A stretch of 64,000 bases of DNA from Ariolimax columbianus (lineage: Eukaryota; Mollusca; Gastropoda; Stylommatophora; Arionidae), in NCBI GenBank assembly GCA_036924085.1, contig JAVGWX010000002.1, positions 157,623,316 through 157,687,315 of the forward strand, written 5' to 3'. This document shows, in pieces, positions 28,001 through 43,000 of the stretch. Position 1 is the stretch's first letter, and each line of letters begins with the position of its first letter. A program made the position numbers and the translations under genes. A model generated the notes under the pieces. It made no database searches and was not told where the DNA came from. It worked only from the letters and a program-made list of their open reading frames with translations.

Positions 28001-31000
28001 TTCCTATTGAAAGATTACTTGTGGCAACACGATTAATTAATGGGTAGTACTATGCAACTCCAAAACAAAAACCATGGTGATCGCCAGAGATGAAAAGAGA
28101 CATCAGATAACCCTGGGAACACGAGCACTAGAGCAGGTCAGCAACATATGGATGTGAGTCATGGGCAATGACTACAGCCCAAGAAAGGCAATTACAAACT
28201 TCAGAAATGAGGTACCTAAGAAAGGCGGTTCAGGTGACGAAAAGGGACAAGATCCGTAACCAGACAATACGTAGCAATCTTGAATTTCAACCCCTGCAGA
28301 CACGAGTGGAGCAGTCCCAACTACAGTGGTTTGGCCATGTCTGTAGAATGGAAGAAGATCGGATACCAAAGCGATCATGGGAGATCAAAAGTCAAGGACG
28401 CAGATCCCGAGGACGTCCCAAAGTACGTTGGGAAGACAACATACGACAGTCCCTAAGTGATAGAGGGCTGGATTGGAAAGAGGCCAGGAAAATGACGGCG
28501 GATAGAGCAGTGTGGCGTTCTCTTTGGCAAACCTCTACACCTCACGGTAGAAGAGGAGCGACTAAGTAAGTAAGTACATTTATCTCCGACCTCTACACCT
28601 CACGGTAGAAGAGGAGCGACTAAGTAAGTAAGTAAATATGCAGATCCTGGGAAACTAAATTAAGAAAGGTTGTGACCAAGAGATACCACACACTAAATAT
28701 TCTTTTGCTTCAAGACAATGAGTCTTCTCACAAAGTTTGTCTTGTGTAGCAAGCGGCCATAGATTTAAATTCTTCCACACCCCCCCTATCCTCAGGATTT
28801 AGTTCCATTAAACCTTTTTCTTTTCCCAACTCTTAAAAAAAACAGTTCAATAGAAATGATTTTGACAGTGACGAAAAAGCCATACTGACGTGATAACTGG
28901 ATTAATTTTTAAAATAGCATAAGGTCTTTTCAAGGTCATGCAGAAATGTGTCACTTCTGGTTGTCCGATATTGAAAAGGAATACTCAGTGCAAAATGTCA
29001 GCTCTATGACATTGTCTTCATGGTCAGGGAAAAGACATGATCTGCCCCTTTTATTCATATATATTATTACAGCATCTATTCTCAATGCTATGGTGTGTGA
29101 GGCGGCAACAAAGGATTGGCATGAAGCCAGAAAGAGATCTGGTACTAGTGTCAACGCACTGAATGAGAAGGAGATCAAACGCAAAGCTACCTTTAAAGTG
29201 TTAGTTAGGGATCCAGAAGCGAGCGATGGGAGGAGTTCATTACATGTTTGGGTAATCATAATACCCTCCAGAAAGTTCTGGCACATGCATCGGAAGATGA
29301 ATGGAAAGACTACAAGCGACAGAGATGTCCGCCAGGAACTTCGGAAAGGCATCTTAGACGCAGCCATCAGGGAAGAGGCTTATGTAAACCTTATCACCAA
29401 GGCGGAGTTCAGAAATAGCCTGCGTACCAGCAAAAACACTGCCCCAGGTCCTGATGGAGTACAGTATTGTCACATCAAGCATTTGCATGAGACAGAGATA
29501 ACAAATATGATGAAGGAGTACAATCACACTATAGAGAAGTCATCTGTGTCTGTGGACTGGCTTCATAGCTATCTGTGCCCACTGCCTAAACCTGGTAAGG
29601 ACTCCATGCTTCTCAGCAGCTATCGAATAATCACCATTCAGAATGTATATGGCAAATTGCTCGAGAAGATAGTGGCCAGAAAAATAATTACCTACCTAGA
29701 ACGGGAGCATACCCTACCCGATACTCTAGGCAGCTATAGAACAACTAAGGAGACCTAGGGTAAACGCTGGAACTTTCGCATATGATGTGTATGAGGGTTT
29801 TCAGTCAAAGCAAGAAACAGTCGCGGTGGCACTCGACCTGCAAAACACATACAATCGTGTCAATTTTGGGACTTTAATTATATGTCTGAAGCAGTGTGGT
29901 TTAAACCCGCGGCTGGTTAGTTGGATATCAGCTGCCCTGAAGGAAAGAGCAGTGTGGTTTAAACCCGCGGCTGGTTAGTTGGATATCAGCTGCCCTGAAG
30001 GAAAGAGCAGCGTGGTTTAAACCCGTGGCTGGTTAGTTGGATATCAGCTGCCCTGAAGGAAAGAGCAGCGTGGTTTAAACCCGTGGCTGGTTAGTTGGAT
30101 ATCAGCTGCCCTGAAGGAAAGAGCTGTGTGGTTTAAACCCGCGGCTGGTTAGTTGGATATCAGCTGCCCTGAAGGAAAGAGCAGTTGCACTACACGTGTG
30201 ATCGTGGACATCAGAACCGAGGCGAATATGTCCAGGACTGCCTCAAAGGTCTCCGCTTTCACCGGTGCTGTTCAACATCTACACAGTAAAAGTGGCCAAT
30301 ATTCAACCCACAAGGACAGGGCAGAACGTTGACATTTGCTGATGACATCCTAATGTATAGAACTGGCTCAGACAGGCAAGAGTTGGTCAAAGACATCCAG
30401 GAAATCTTATAAGCAATCTCACAGTGTTGCGATGACTCAAGCTCCAAGATCAATAAGAACAAGGCCTGCATGATGCAGTGCTCTTTGAATAATTCCATAG
30501 AAAAGGCTGAACTCCCGGGAATCACATTTGATGGTTGCACCATTGACAGGTGTGGCAGATTGAAATACATCAGAGTGACATTTGATCGCAGTCTCTCCTA
30601 TAGTTACCATGTTGACCGTACGAAGATGTAAGCGAGGGTTAGGAGCACTCAAGACCATCGCTGCTGCCAATTCGGAACAACACCTCTTGTTCATCGTATT
30701 TCATCAGATTGTGTTATCTGTTATCAGTTACGGACTGGGCATCCTCACACTAGTTAGAACACAGTGTGAAAGGTTGGGCAGCATCCAGAATGAAGGTATG
30801 CGACTGGTTCTGGGCTGCACTAGAGATACCCCAATTGTGATGGTGCGGTACATGTTGAGATTGTTATCGGTGACATCCAGACATAAACTGGCACAAGTCA
30901 AAGCCTATATGCGTGTCACCACAGACACGCGGCACCCTCCGCACAATACTATCTCAGACATCAAGGGATCAAGAGCGGTGTCATGGATGGCACAGGCACA

Positions 31001-34000
31001 GACAACAATCGGACACATCACTCCAGCTGAGACGATAGCCAAGGGGGAAGAATGGGTACCAGAGAGTCATCCTAACCTTACTCAAGGAATGCAGAGAATT
31101 GAGCAACGGGAGAGCAGAGCATGAGGTGAATCAGCTGATAACTGAGAACACCCAGGAGAGTGATGCCATTATATAAACCAACGGATCAGTGCTGCGCAGT
31201 GGGACATCCGGCTAGGGCTTCTCGGCTAGAGTGAGAGGACAGGTCGTTGCTGAGTGCAATAGGGCATACATGTCAAAACCTCCAGTTTGAGAATGGAGAT
31301 GGAAGCAGTGACATCAGCACTGAGATGGATATCTGAGACTTCTATAACAAGGGCAGTCATCGTGACAGACACGCAAGCCGTACTTCAGAAGGTACAGAAG
31401 GGATGGCATAGGTTTGAGTGAATAGCAGCTGTTAAGGCCTCAAACCTCCAGGGGTCAACATGGATCTACTGTCCTGCTCATGCTGGGGTTCAGGGCAATG
31501 AAAGAGCTGACATCGTGGCTTCACAAGCTCCCATCATGGGCAAATTAGTGATGGATAGAAGGAGTGACATTTTGAAATCAATCAATGACCGCCTATTAGA
31601 TGAGGACACTGCAATAGATGAAGCAGCAATCCACAGGCTGCAAAGTTTCGATATTAAGCGAGGTTCGAGCGGAGTAGGGCGCATGAGAGGACAGAGCAGG
31701 AGAGTATTTAACCAGCGAGCTACAGAGACCATCAGCATCCATACCCCACGCCATTTGCTGGTAGAGAATGGGCACCTATGGGTATGTCTGGAGTGCAGTG
31801 ATGTCAATTCTTAGAAACAGAACAGTGACGATTAATAGGACTAAGGAATAAAGGTCACTTGACTCTGGAGTTGCTACAGCGTTACATGTTTTATTTTTTT
31901 AAATTAAAAATTCAGGCAAGGTTTTTTTTCTATCACAGGTAGAGTTTTTAAAAATAAAACCTTGACGGAGTATTACACCCATATTCCCTTGGTCAAAACA
32001 CTGCTTGTCTACACACACTATACTAAACCTTCTTTGCTGTAAAAGGTGACCAAACAGGTTGAACATGGGGCTGGTAAAATCATCATGTAAAACAAATTGC
32101 TACAGAAACCAGCACCATTAGAGCACATAATCCTACCAAGACAAGACGTTCTGCACATGACCTCGGCAGGTCTCGGAGCTGCTGTGCTCTCTTCTATTTA
32201 GATATGATATCAAGAGTTGTTATTTTAAATGCTGTCACTTGAGTGTCTGTGTTTTTGTTATCCTAAATGTTGTTGCTTGTAGTTCAAGTTTTTCTTATCT
32301 TAACTCATTACAGCTCCATACACTGGGCACGACCGCCCGTGAACCGTAAAATCACCATCTGATTTGACATACGCCAACTTCTGACATGCTGCATTTATGT
32401 TTCATCATTTAGTTTGTTGAATTAACATTTTTTTTTTACTATACTATGCTCTGTTGATGGTTCCCATGTGCACAGCTGATGAGTTACTTCCGATAGACAG
32501 ACATTTAAGAAAGTTGTTACGTTTCAAAGTTGACACATTTAGCACAGAGAAAGTTGAGCTCCAATACCCGAGAAATTATTGTCTTTATCAGACTAATGAT
32601 CACGCATCTAGACTACTCCTGGACATTCACAGCACGCCTGATTTAGGCCACTTTTACTGTGACACAGAAGAAAGATATATGGTAATGGTTTTAATGGATT
32701 AATGCCGAAATACACACAACACAACCTGGTGAGCAGAGACTTTTTTCTTATATTTGCTGATCTGGTTAGGAACACGATCAGTACTTCATGTCAATTTCAT
32801 GGATTTACAAGACAACTAATGTACCCAAAAATTGGTACGTCTAAATGTTTGTGACATAATTTTAAAAATCATGAAACTAGGTAGGTTAGAACGCTGTCAC
32901 TAATTCTAGCTACAAAACAGTGTGTTCTATGCCATCAATGAATAAAATTATTCTCAACATCTCATTATCAAAGGCATCAAAAGTTCATTTGGCCTCCAAT
33001 GCAATGAAACAAAATTATATTCAATAAACATCAAGGTAATCCCATACCAGACACACTCATCCAGGATGAAATATTACAAACATCATTGCATGAGGTATCA
33101 GCTTTTACTGATGTGGGGGTTGATTTGTTCCACTCTGCCTTGCCTTTCCTATTTGTAAATCTAGTATCAATTTACAGCTTGGTAGACCAGCTTTTTAGCT
33201 GTCATAAGCAAGCTCTCTATTTGCTCTGACACTTGAACAAAATATATATAAAACAAAAACTAACCTTATCAGCTTGCTCCTCATCGAGGTCCATGATGGT
33301 TCCTCCTTTGACAGGTGTGAACTCATCTCTGCCACTTCTAGAAGTTGAGCCTACTTGGAGACGTAAAATAATCACTTGTAATCTGTTTTATTCATCTTAT
33401 GCTTTCAGACATCTTCTTGAATATATCTAAAGAAAGCAGTGGTCAGTCTGAGGTTATAAGTATCACCAGAGAGCTTGTCCAGGAATGAATGCATTTGCTT
33501 TCTATGCTCCTTGTTCAAATGGCAGCATTTGGGCTCTCGCCTAAAGCCATATAACGGTTATTTTCGTGTTAGGTATTGTTTAGTACCGTACAAAGTGTAC
33601 CATGTATCTGGCCTAGAAGGAAGAAGATTTTTCATAACATCCTTGAGCTCCCGGCACTCAGATGATAATTAATGATTTGATATGGGTGTGTACAAAGATG
33701 GCACTATGTGTGTTAGGGTTGGATTCTGTTCGGGTGATTGTTAAGTGCCATCTTCTTCTTCTGCGTTTGTTCTCAATCTCCCGCCACCAAGTCCTGAACA
33801 GGGCTTTGCAAGTAGCAAGATGTAGTCCGGAGAACAGAATGTGTTGTGTCACTAGTTTACAGCTTGGCTGCAATATTTGCACCTTTTGGTCCGACACATC
33901 CGTCTTCGGCCAAATTAAGTGTCATAAATGTTATATGTTTGGTTCCTACCAGGAAAATGGCACCGATTCCTTTTTGCGAGCCGATTGATGCTGTCATTTA

Positions 34001-37000
34001 GAGTGTGGCTTGGCATGTCTGTAGCCCTGTGTTTCCCATGGCCCATCTATTTAGCTGTTTCCTTGTTTGCTGTTCTTATCAGTAGTTTCTTGTATGTTTG
34101 ACACATTTGTATCCATGCTCCGTTTCTGTTCTATGCTGTTCCTAAGAATCAACTTCACTGTACTGAGCATACTCATAGGTGCTCAGTCTCTCTCTCAGTA
34201 AATGGCAAAGAATGTGGACACTGATGATTTGTGCCTGCAGCTCGTTGGTTGTACATATTTCTGCTCCATCCTCTCTTGTGCCCCGGTTCGTTCAAACCTT
34301 GCTTGATTTCAATGTTCTGCATACCGCAAATTGCTGATTCATCTCATGCTGCATCATCATCCAACTAGCAGTCAATAAACTTCCAAATGTCACTTCTATC
34401 CATATTTAGTGTACCCATAATTGGTGCTTGTGAAGCCAGGGTGTTCCCTCTTTCTGTACCCAGAACCCCTGCATGATCACAATAGCAGATCCACACAAGT
34501 CACTTCAAGTGTCAGGCCTTTACAGATGCCATCCACTGATGCCTCCTCAGACAGTCATTTTGTACCTTCCAAAGTAAAGATTGGGAATTTGACACGATCA
34601 CATCGCTCTGTGCGGCTGGCACCATTCATTAATATTCCCCATCTTTAATTTTTGTAATAGATGGTATCTCAATCTGTTGTGGTCTGTGCAGAATCTAAAG
34701 AGGTAATCTGGAATCAAACCACGGACATTCAGCTGACAAATGCATGTCTCGCTGTAAGACAAGATTTCAGGATTCAACTGACTTGACTAAGATGTGGGAC
34801 AAACCAAGGGAATTCAAAACTGTCTAATTAAAACAAAGTCTTACAACAGCTGTCACCTGGTATTGACACAATGTGATTTCTGCCCGGTGCTATGAAGGTA
34901 AAGAAATTCAATCAAGCGCTGGTAAATGTTGGGTGCAACTATGACTCTCTTTGGATAGCTAAATGCCTTGACTAATTAGTGAGACACATGAAAGGAAATG
35001 TCTTCACACCGCAGATGATTACCTCCCCCATGAAAATCAAATAATTAGTCTTCAAAGTGTAAATACTCAAGTACAGACCATTGTGGTAGTGACATTTGCC
35101 TCATATTTAGCCGGTCGCTGCGAGATGTTGTAACTCAGCCAGGATTGAGATTTGTTCACAAAGCAGACGATCAACATCTCCAAGGTTCATTCGTGCAGCT
35201 GATTGCCCTTCAAAGGACTCACTTTGTCGCCAAACTGGCCCCAGAGCTAACATAATAGGGCGCACCATTACTTCAGGACTTGTAACTAGGAAACATTGTG
35301 CAAGAGGCTAGCAACCTCACTATATTAAAAACCATTGCCACTGAAAACGTACTGCAAACAAATGGATTCAGGATTCCATAAAAAACTGATTACGGTAAAC
35401 CAAATGCAGTGTTGGACCTATACTTCATCATCTGGAGTGACAGGAACATGATGATGATGATAGACGAATTCCATCCAGTTGATCCATAAACTGGCTTATG
35501 AAAAGACTCAGTAACATGAGAGTCCCCCACATTCCATATCAGTTGTGAAAGACATTTGACCGACATGCACTTTTCCATAACTTATCACAATTTCAGTATT
35601 TATCTGTGAAGTTTGCAAATTCATTAATTTATTTCTCAAATTGTATACACAAATTCTTGGCATTTCATATTTGGATCGCGTTACAAACGAGAGTGTTCTT
35701 GAAACTGCTAGGAAGTAGTTAGGTCAGTATAAAAACCTATTGACTATAGTAAATACACAAAAATTGACATGGTATGGACATATATCACGATCGGTGGGGC
35801 TGACCAAGACCGTCCTATTAGGCACTGTGTCTGGGAAGTGTGGGAGAGGGAGACCAAAAAAAGAGATAGGAGGACAATATAAAAGAGTAGACTGGAAGGC
35901 CTATAGCTGAAACTAATACCCTGGCCAAAAAATCGATACGTATGGCACCAACTGGTTCAACAAACTGCAATAACGGTGCCTCAACAATCTTCTATGTTAC
36001 GGGACTGATGATGATGATATACAAAACAGCGGGTAACATGTAGGCAATGTCACTAGACTAGAGACAGACATGAACTTTTGATTTTGCCTACATTTTCGAC
36101 TGAAATGCCATTTCGGATCAATTAAGTCTACATCTGTGAAGTCGAATGAAATAGCTAAGACTTAAGTAATCTCACTTTTGTAATAAATACAAGACATTTA
36201 TGACTAAACAGCAGTTGACATCAAATGTGAACATCAGGCCATAAAATTGATGAAGGTGAAAATCTTTAAGAGGGGAGTTGCTATAGCTGACAGGGAAGGC
36301 ACCGTTGCCCAGGCAAATATTCAAAAAGGGGCAGCCAATCTCCTGTTTGCAATCGATTGCAAGTATATTTACCTACACAAAACAGCTCAACACCCCGATA
36401 GAGGTAGAAGATGAATGCCTACATAAGTATGAAAATCATCAACTGACCTGGTTTGGGATTATGAACCTCCTGGATGTTTGTTTCAGGCGGCGGGTCATCC
36501 ATATCCTTGGTACTGTCTTCTTCATCTTCTTCCCACCTACGTTTCTTGGAAGCTCCAATCGCTGCAGCTCTGGAACTGAAAGTTAAACACAAACATCACC
36601 TTCTTGTCTCATCACTTCATAAGAAAAATAAAACGAAGAATTAAATTGGCTGTATGCAGTTCCACTCATGGTACTAGTATTGACTAATGGAAGTCAATCA
36701 TGGACAATGACCACAACTCATAAAAGCAACTGTTAACATCAGGGTAGGTATTTAAACCATGACCGACCTATCATGAGCCACTCACAATGTCAGACAGGTT
36801 TAGCTGAGAAATACATATACAGGTGTGGCAATGGAACAAACAAAATAAAAAAAACCACAAAAGTCATAAAGCCTTCGTCACAGACAAAGAATGAAAACAG
36901 CTAACAATTCACAACATAAGGAAATACAATGAACTCGTCATCCGATACACGCATGAGGAGACAGCCATTTTCAGTCAGAAGGAATGTCCAAGAATGAGTG

Positions 37001-40000
37001 AAGCAAGGTGTGGCCTTCTCTACCCAAAGTTCAGGAGCCTAAGTTAAATAACATGGAGACAGAGTGGGCTAGTGGTTAAGTGACACCCCACAACCCACAC
37101 AGCAAACCCTTATAAAATGCAGAAGGAAGCAGACCCTTACATAAAGTGTATGCCAAAGTCGAATGCACTGGGCCGACAGGCGCAAAATAAAAACAGTGCA
37201 ATGCACACCAACTTCGGGAATAAAGAAATAAATGAAGAAAAAAAAACCAAACCAAGCTCATAGAAAGATAAACGGTTATTACTGAGGAACTCCCCAACAA
37301 TTACAAACATCTTTAAAGACACCATTCTCATCAACTATGAAGCACATTATCCAACTTGGTGTTGACTGTAAAAGCAAACTAGATAAATTAGAAAATCCTC
37401 AGGACTCATCAGAGAAAGAAAGGACCTACTACTGAATCCCAGCAACCAATAATATAGCAGATTTCTTCCATATGACATCGAATGTTAGAGTGAAGAGCCA
37501 TAATCATTTTTTTTTCACTTTTTTTTGCCTATGGTGGTGTGCATTGTACTGTACTTTGTGCCTAATGGTCCAGTGCATCTGACTTGAGTGCTCATTTTAA
37601 AATTTGTTTACTTCCCATAGGGGTATAGCCTTGTTTTGAGAATCCGAACCTGTCATATTTGGGTTATAGTCCTCAGCAATCACCCCCCCAATTAAGTTCT
37701 ATATGTGTTACCACAACCATGGCCACGCCCCGCTCAATTGAGTTGTATATATGCTAAATAAGCACAACATATAGTTTCACTGACTCTCGTGTTCTGCTGA
37801 TTCTGATGCTCCGGTGTGCAATATACCACATGCTGAAAGTGTTTATCTGTGCCTTAATATGAAATCTAGATGAACACAAACGATGCACACATTTTGACAG
37901 CACAAAGGTCAAACTTAAATATGCCAATACTATCAAAGCTCATGAAAACTGAAGCTAACCAGTAGAGATATCAGTGAGTACAAATCAGGAATGAATATCA
38001 ATAATAACAAAAGCTCAATGACAAAAGTCACAGAAGTAAACAAATGAAAATTAAAACAAAGGAACCACTATGAGACCTATTCAATCACAGCACACATTAG
38101 CCAAATTTTTTTTTTTTAAATTGTAATGTCATCATACAGCGATTTACGTTGCACTGTTTTGTTAGGCCTGTGGCCCAGTGCAGCCGATTTCAACAGGCGT
38201 TTCTGTAAGATTGCCCTCCTTAGCCTTTGGCTGTCCCCAGCCCATCTGCAAGGCAGCAGTTGTAGCCAGATTTAACCTTAAGCACTCCAATATATTTTTG
38301 AAAAAAATGTCAGTCTTTTGTGACCTAATTAATTTTCTTAATTAGTCGCTATGGTAGTCGTCTTTCAAAATTTGTAACTTTTATGTTTGTTTGTCAATAA
38401 ATATTATTTTCTGGTGTGTAGATACACAATAGCATAACGAACATGTGGGTGTTATTGTTTTTGTTGTGTGTTTGTTAGTTTTTGAGATTCAAAAAGATAA
38501 AGTTGAAAATTTATGAAAATCTCGGGAAAAATTTGGACTCGACCACTAGGCCTAGTCGCTTCGATAGAAAACCATGGAAACCACAACAACGTATCGATAC
38601 TGTGTTTACAATATTGCCACAACTGTTAGTTTCCAATTCAAACGTAGTTCTTTCATTTAAACAAACAAAATAAACAGATCTACACGATCAAAATCTTTCC
38701 CAACAATCTACTTCCCCTTTCGCAAAAGTCGGCTTGCTCCAAACGGCGTATACAAAATTAAAACTGTTCAAAAGCCATTTGTAATCGAACATACAATACT
38801 TTAACCGGCAAAATATCGTGTATATATGGAGGACGTATTCAGCAGTAAAAAATGGCTGTCGGGAAGGACTCCGTTCAAAAAAAAAAAAAATTTTTTCCGC
38901 ACACCGTTTTTGTTGGCCAGGAAGGGTGGTTTTCTTCTAACATTGGCGTGCTGAAGGTTAAATGGCATGAAAAATAAACTTGAAATATTACCCCAAAAAT
39001 GTCCTAATTTACTAATAAAGAATCATCTTCGTTTGTTCTCAATCTCCCACAACCAAGCCCCAAAATGGGCTTTGTAAGTAGGATGTACTCCAGAGAACGG
39101 AATGCATTGTGTCATAGTTTGCAGTTTGACTGCGATATTTGCAACTTTCGGTCCAACACATCTGACTTCAGCAGGCATTTTTGAGTACTGGGTTGCCTTC
39201 CCTCTTCGATTTCTTCTCCGAAGTCAGTCTGCTCTATTGCAGCCTGTTATCCAGGATCTCCGCAAGGAGGTGTAGAAGTGTCTTGGCAGCTCTGGTTCAC
39301 AGGCCCCGACACTAACAGTCAGCTATGGGTCGCTGCAGCTCATGCACAGCTCAGCATCTTGACCCCCTAATATAGAATAGCAGCAATAAACATACTGTCA
39401 ATTGGAGTTGAAGGATTAACAATTTTTGGTTGGATTTTTTATTTCCATAAGTTCCCTAATGTAAGGAAAGTTAATCTTGGATTTTGTATGATTATTTTAA
39501 CATCTTTATCTGTAGATCCTACTTTGTTTATATTGTTATATCAACAATTCCACATCCTGTAGGTGTATGTCTGACTGCCGTTAGTTGCACTTATTCCCAT
39601 AATTTTTTTTTCCTGCGTTTTCGCAGTCTCAATTTGTGTGACCTTCAACAAGTTTATTTGTTCACTGGATATTAAATGGCTCACCTCTTTCTTTTCTTGT
39701 CCTGTGGAGGAGTCGGTGATCTTCTTCGTTTGCTTCCCCCTTTCTTCTGTCTTCTGCTCTTGTCTGCATCAGGGCTGTCTCGAATCTTAAACATCAGATA
39801 AATAGTTTAGATAACATTACTATTTCTTTTACAATGACAATTAATTTTATTTAAACCATCATTGTGAGTTTTTTCAAATTTCTACCGTCTTCTGGTGGAG
39901 ATTGACAGCACTGACCAGAATACTTGACATGCCACCATTTCTAATATTTATTTTTTTTTTTTGCGTCCGCCTTATTTTCTCTAATTCCCAAGGCGGTGTG

Positions 40001-43000
40001 CGTTGCACTGTGGTTTTTATTTTGCGCCTGTCAGCCCAGTGCATCCAACTTCAGCATGCATTTTATGTAAGGGTCTGCTTCCTCCTGCATTTTCTAAGAG
40101 TTTGCTTCCCCGGGGTAATGGCCGGTGCTGTGATGGGGATCGAACCCAGCACCTTCGGATTGTGAGCCGTGCCACTTAACCACCAGGCCACGCTGTCTCC
40201 CCCATTTCTAATATAAAGTCAGTCCTTTTATATGGAGGTTAGTGACACAGCTCATAACCCAAACATGCATATGTTAGGATTCAGTAACTTAGTGCCCCTA
40301 TATGAAGTAAACCCATTCTTAATATATGTGCTGAAGTTAGATGCACTGGGATGTAAGGTGCAAACAACACAGAACAGCACACTCCGCATTAGGAAGAAAG
40401 ACGAACATTAAAAAAAAGAAATATATATATTTGGAGAGAAAACTTTGCCTATGAGATGTATTAAAAGATTACAGGGCTCCATCAATAAAATCACTGAGAA
40501 AGTTCTTGGCAGGTAGTGGTTCAACAGGGTTACAAATGAAATCTAGTGGGAGACAACAACACAAATATAGGCAGAATAGGAAAACTGAGGAAGAAAGTGA
40601 CGTTGCATAAGTCAAAGCCCCAAGCAGGTATCACTAGGCAATCTTTGATGTAGAACTCCCAGTGAGAAAAAGAGAAGGGGGTGGGGGGGGGGAGAGAAAG
40701 AGAAGATCAAAGAAGACATGCATAAGATACCTAGAGGCCAATATTGAGACAAGAAAAATGGGGAGAAGCTGAAAAGAGCTGGAGAAAATAGCCCAGTGCA
40801 GGTCAGCATTGGAGAAGATTGGTTGATGACCTACCGCCTCAAGGAGATAAGGGCGAAGAAGAAAGGCGGCGGCTAAGACTTTCTCAGCCTTCATTTTTTA
40901 AAAGTTTAATTTTATCTGTACTAACAAGGCTTTGTGCAATCATTATTATGTTATTTCTCTGAAATATGCATCCTCTCATGTGATACAGTTTTCTCTGTAC
41001 ATAACTCTGTTCATTTCTGAACAACCAACATCACTGCACTCCAAACATTTCCATAGGTTTTCATTCTCTCTCAGTAAATGGTGAAGGGTGTTGATACCGA
41101 TGGTTCCTGTAGCTCATTGGTTGTACACACTCCTGCTCCGTTCTCTCAAACAAAACTCATTGACAATCCTGCTCTTCTTGCTATCCCAAAGAACACATGT
41201 TATTCACTCTTTTGTTCCTCCATATCTGAGATATTGTTTCTAGAGATTTCTTTCAAATCCAAAAAGTTCAGTAGGCTTTTACTCTATGTAAATGGTATGG
41301 TACTGTATCTGTTGTGGAACCCCCAATGCAAATGAGGCAAAGGAAGGTTAAAGAAACTGCCGAAGACAGATGTGTAGGATCAAAAAGTGCAAATATCACA
41401 GTCAAGTGGTAAACTAGCGACACAGCACAGTTCATTCTCCGAACTGCATCCTTCTACTCTCAAAACCCTGTTCAAAGCTTGGTAAGGGAGATTGAGAACA
41501 AACATAGAAGAACAAGGTTAAAGAACACATGGAGAAGAGACATTGAAGATGATACAAAAACTATAGCTGACCTTGTATCGTGAATCTAACATGCATTCCA
41601 GTAGCAGTGCAATGTACAACATCAGAGAGCATTGCTGAAAGGACCATACTAAAGTGTCGGTGCCAGTACACATCCCTGTTTGACATTGCTGATGACTGGG
41701 AAGGCTACATACAAATCTCTTTCAAGCAGTACTGGAGCCACCAAGAAACATACAGATAACTGCAATGAATCTGCCAGGGCAACAAAACTTCGCCATGATT
41801 TGTCCGAGCCCTTCCCTGTTGGCGGTATCAAAGGTCTTAGTCAAGTTGACAAAAGATGTGCACAGGTCACAACGCTGTTTTTAAGATTCCTTCAAGTGGT
41901 TTGCCGGGGTCTACAAGGACAAGAATAGTACCACTGCCCCACAGAGAGCATGTCGTAAGAGGTGACACTGTGTGACATGGCATACATCGGCCATGGTTAG
42001 GTGGTTTGTTAAGAGCATCATAGATGACGTCTAACAGGCTGCGGGTCTATTTTGCTCTAGTGTTTGAGTCTATTAAGATGGACTCGCGCATCATTAACCA
42101 TCCTCCATAGTGGAATAATAAGCTGCTCGTGCCTAGTTCGCTAAGCAGGAAATCTTCCTCCTGGCTACATCCAACTCACATCAGAGATGGGGCCTGCACA
42201 CAGGCTTATGCTTCTGTAGAAGTGCTGGTCGACTAAGACTTGGAGTTGATGTCCTTCATATATCATGCTGACCACCCACTTGAAAACCACACCGACTCTC
42301 TTGGAAGATGATCCTGCTCAAGATAAATAGTTTGGCGGGATAATAGAACTCGGGCCAGAATTTTGCCAACGATTGACAGGAGAGATTCCCATGTAGTTGT
42401 CACAGGAGTGACGGTTGCCCTTTAGCTAATACAAGGAGATAATAGAGGCATCTTTCGCACACTGTGGCATCTGTCTGCCATCCCTAATTGATCGGAACAG
42501 GCGTATCAACCATTGAAGCAAGATGGGACCTTCTGCTATGTAAACCAGCAGGAAGAGCATCTGACTCAGTGGGGCTTGCTGCCTAAACATTTGGCTGATT
42601 GCTTTCTTGGCGTCATCAGTTCTTGTGCTTGGAGGAATGCTGAGCCTATCATTGGTCGCAACATGGCTGTTGTGCTAAGGCTCACTCGCTGATGGTCAAG
42701 AATTTCACTGAAATGCACCATCCTGCACTCAAAAGAATATGTGCATCATAGAACCACTGCGAGTCATTCATTTCTGAATATTTCTAGATCTGGTCTGTTC
42801 TGTTGCTGAGCCATACATCTGGCATCTTTCTAAACGGATTCTAGACTATTCTCTGTATACTGGTGAAAGCTTTCTTTTTGGATGTGGAGGAGGGATAATG
42901 TTGGAAAATATACCTTAGAGTGGTTAAAGACATGCACACTGATATCTGAAAACCTGAGACAATATGAAATATTAATTGCAATAGCAGATGAGGAAGAACA

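Noticed and set aside
32454..32702. 82-codon open frame in intron 11
   Set aside because: No recognisable domain, no splice context, codon pattern not distinctive.
33265..33340. Alternative exon 11 acceptor at CTTCTAG
   Set aside because: It would shift the frame relative to exon 10; the AG at 33351-33352 keeps it.
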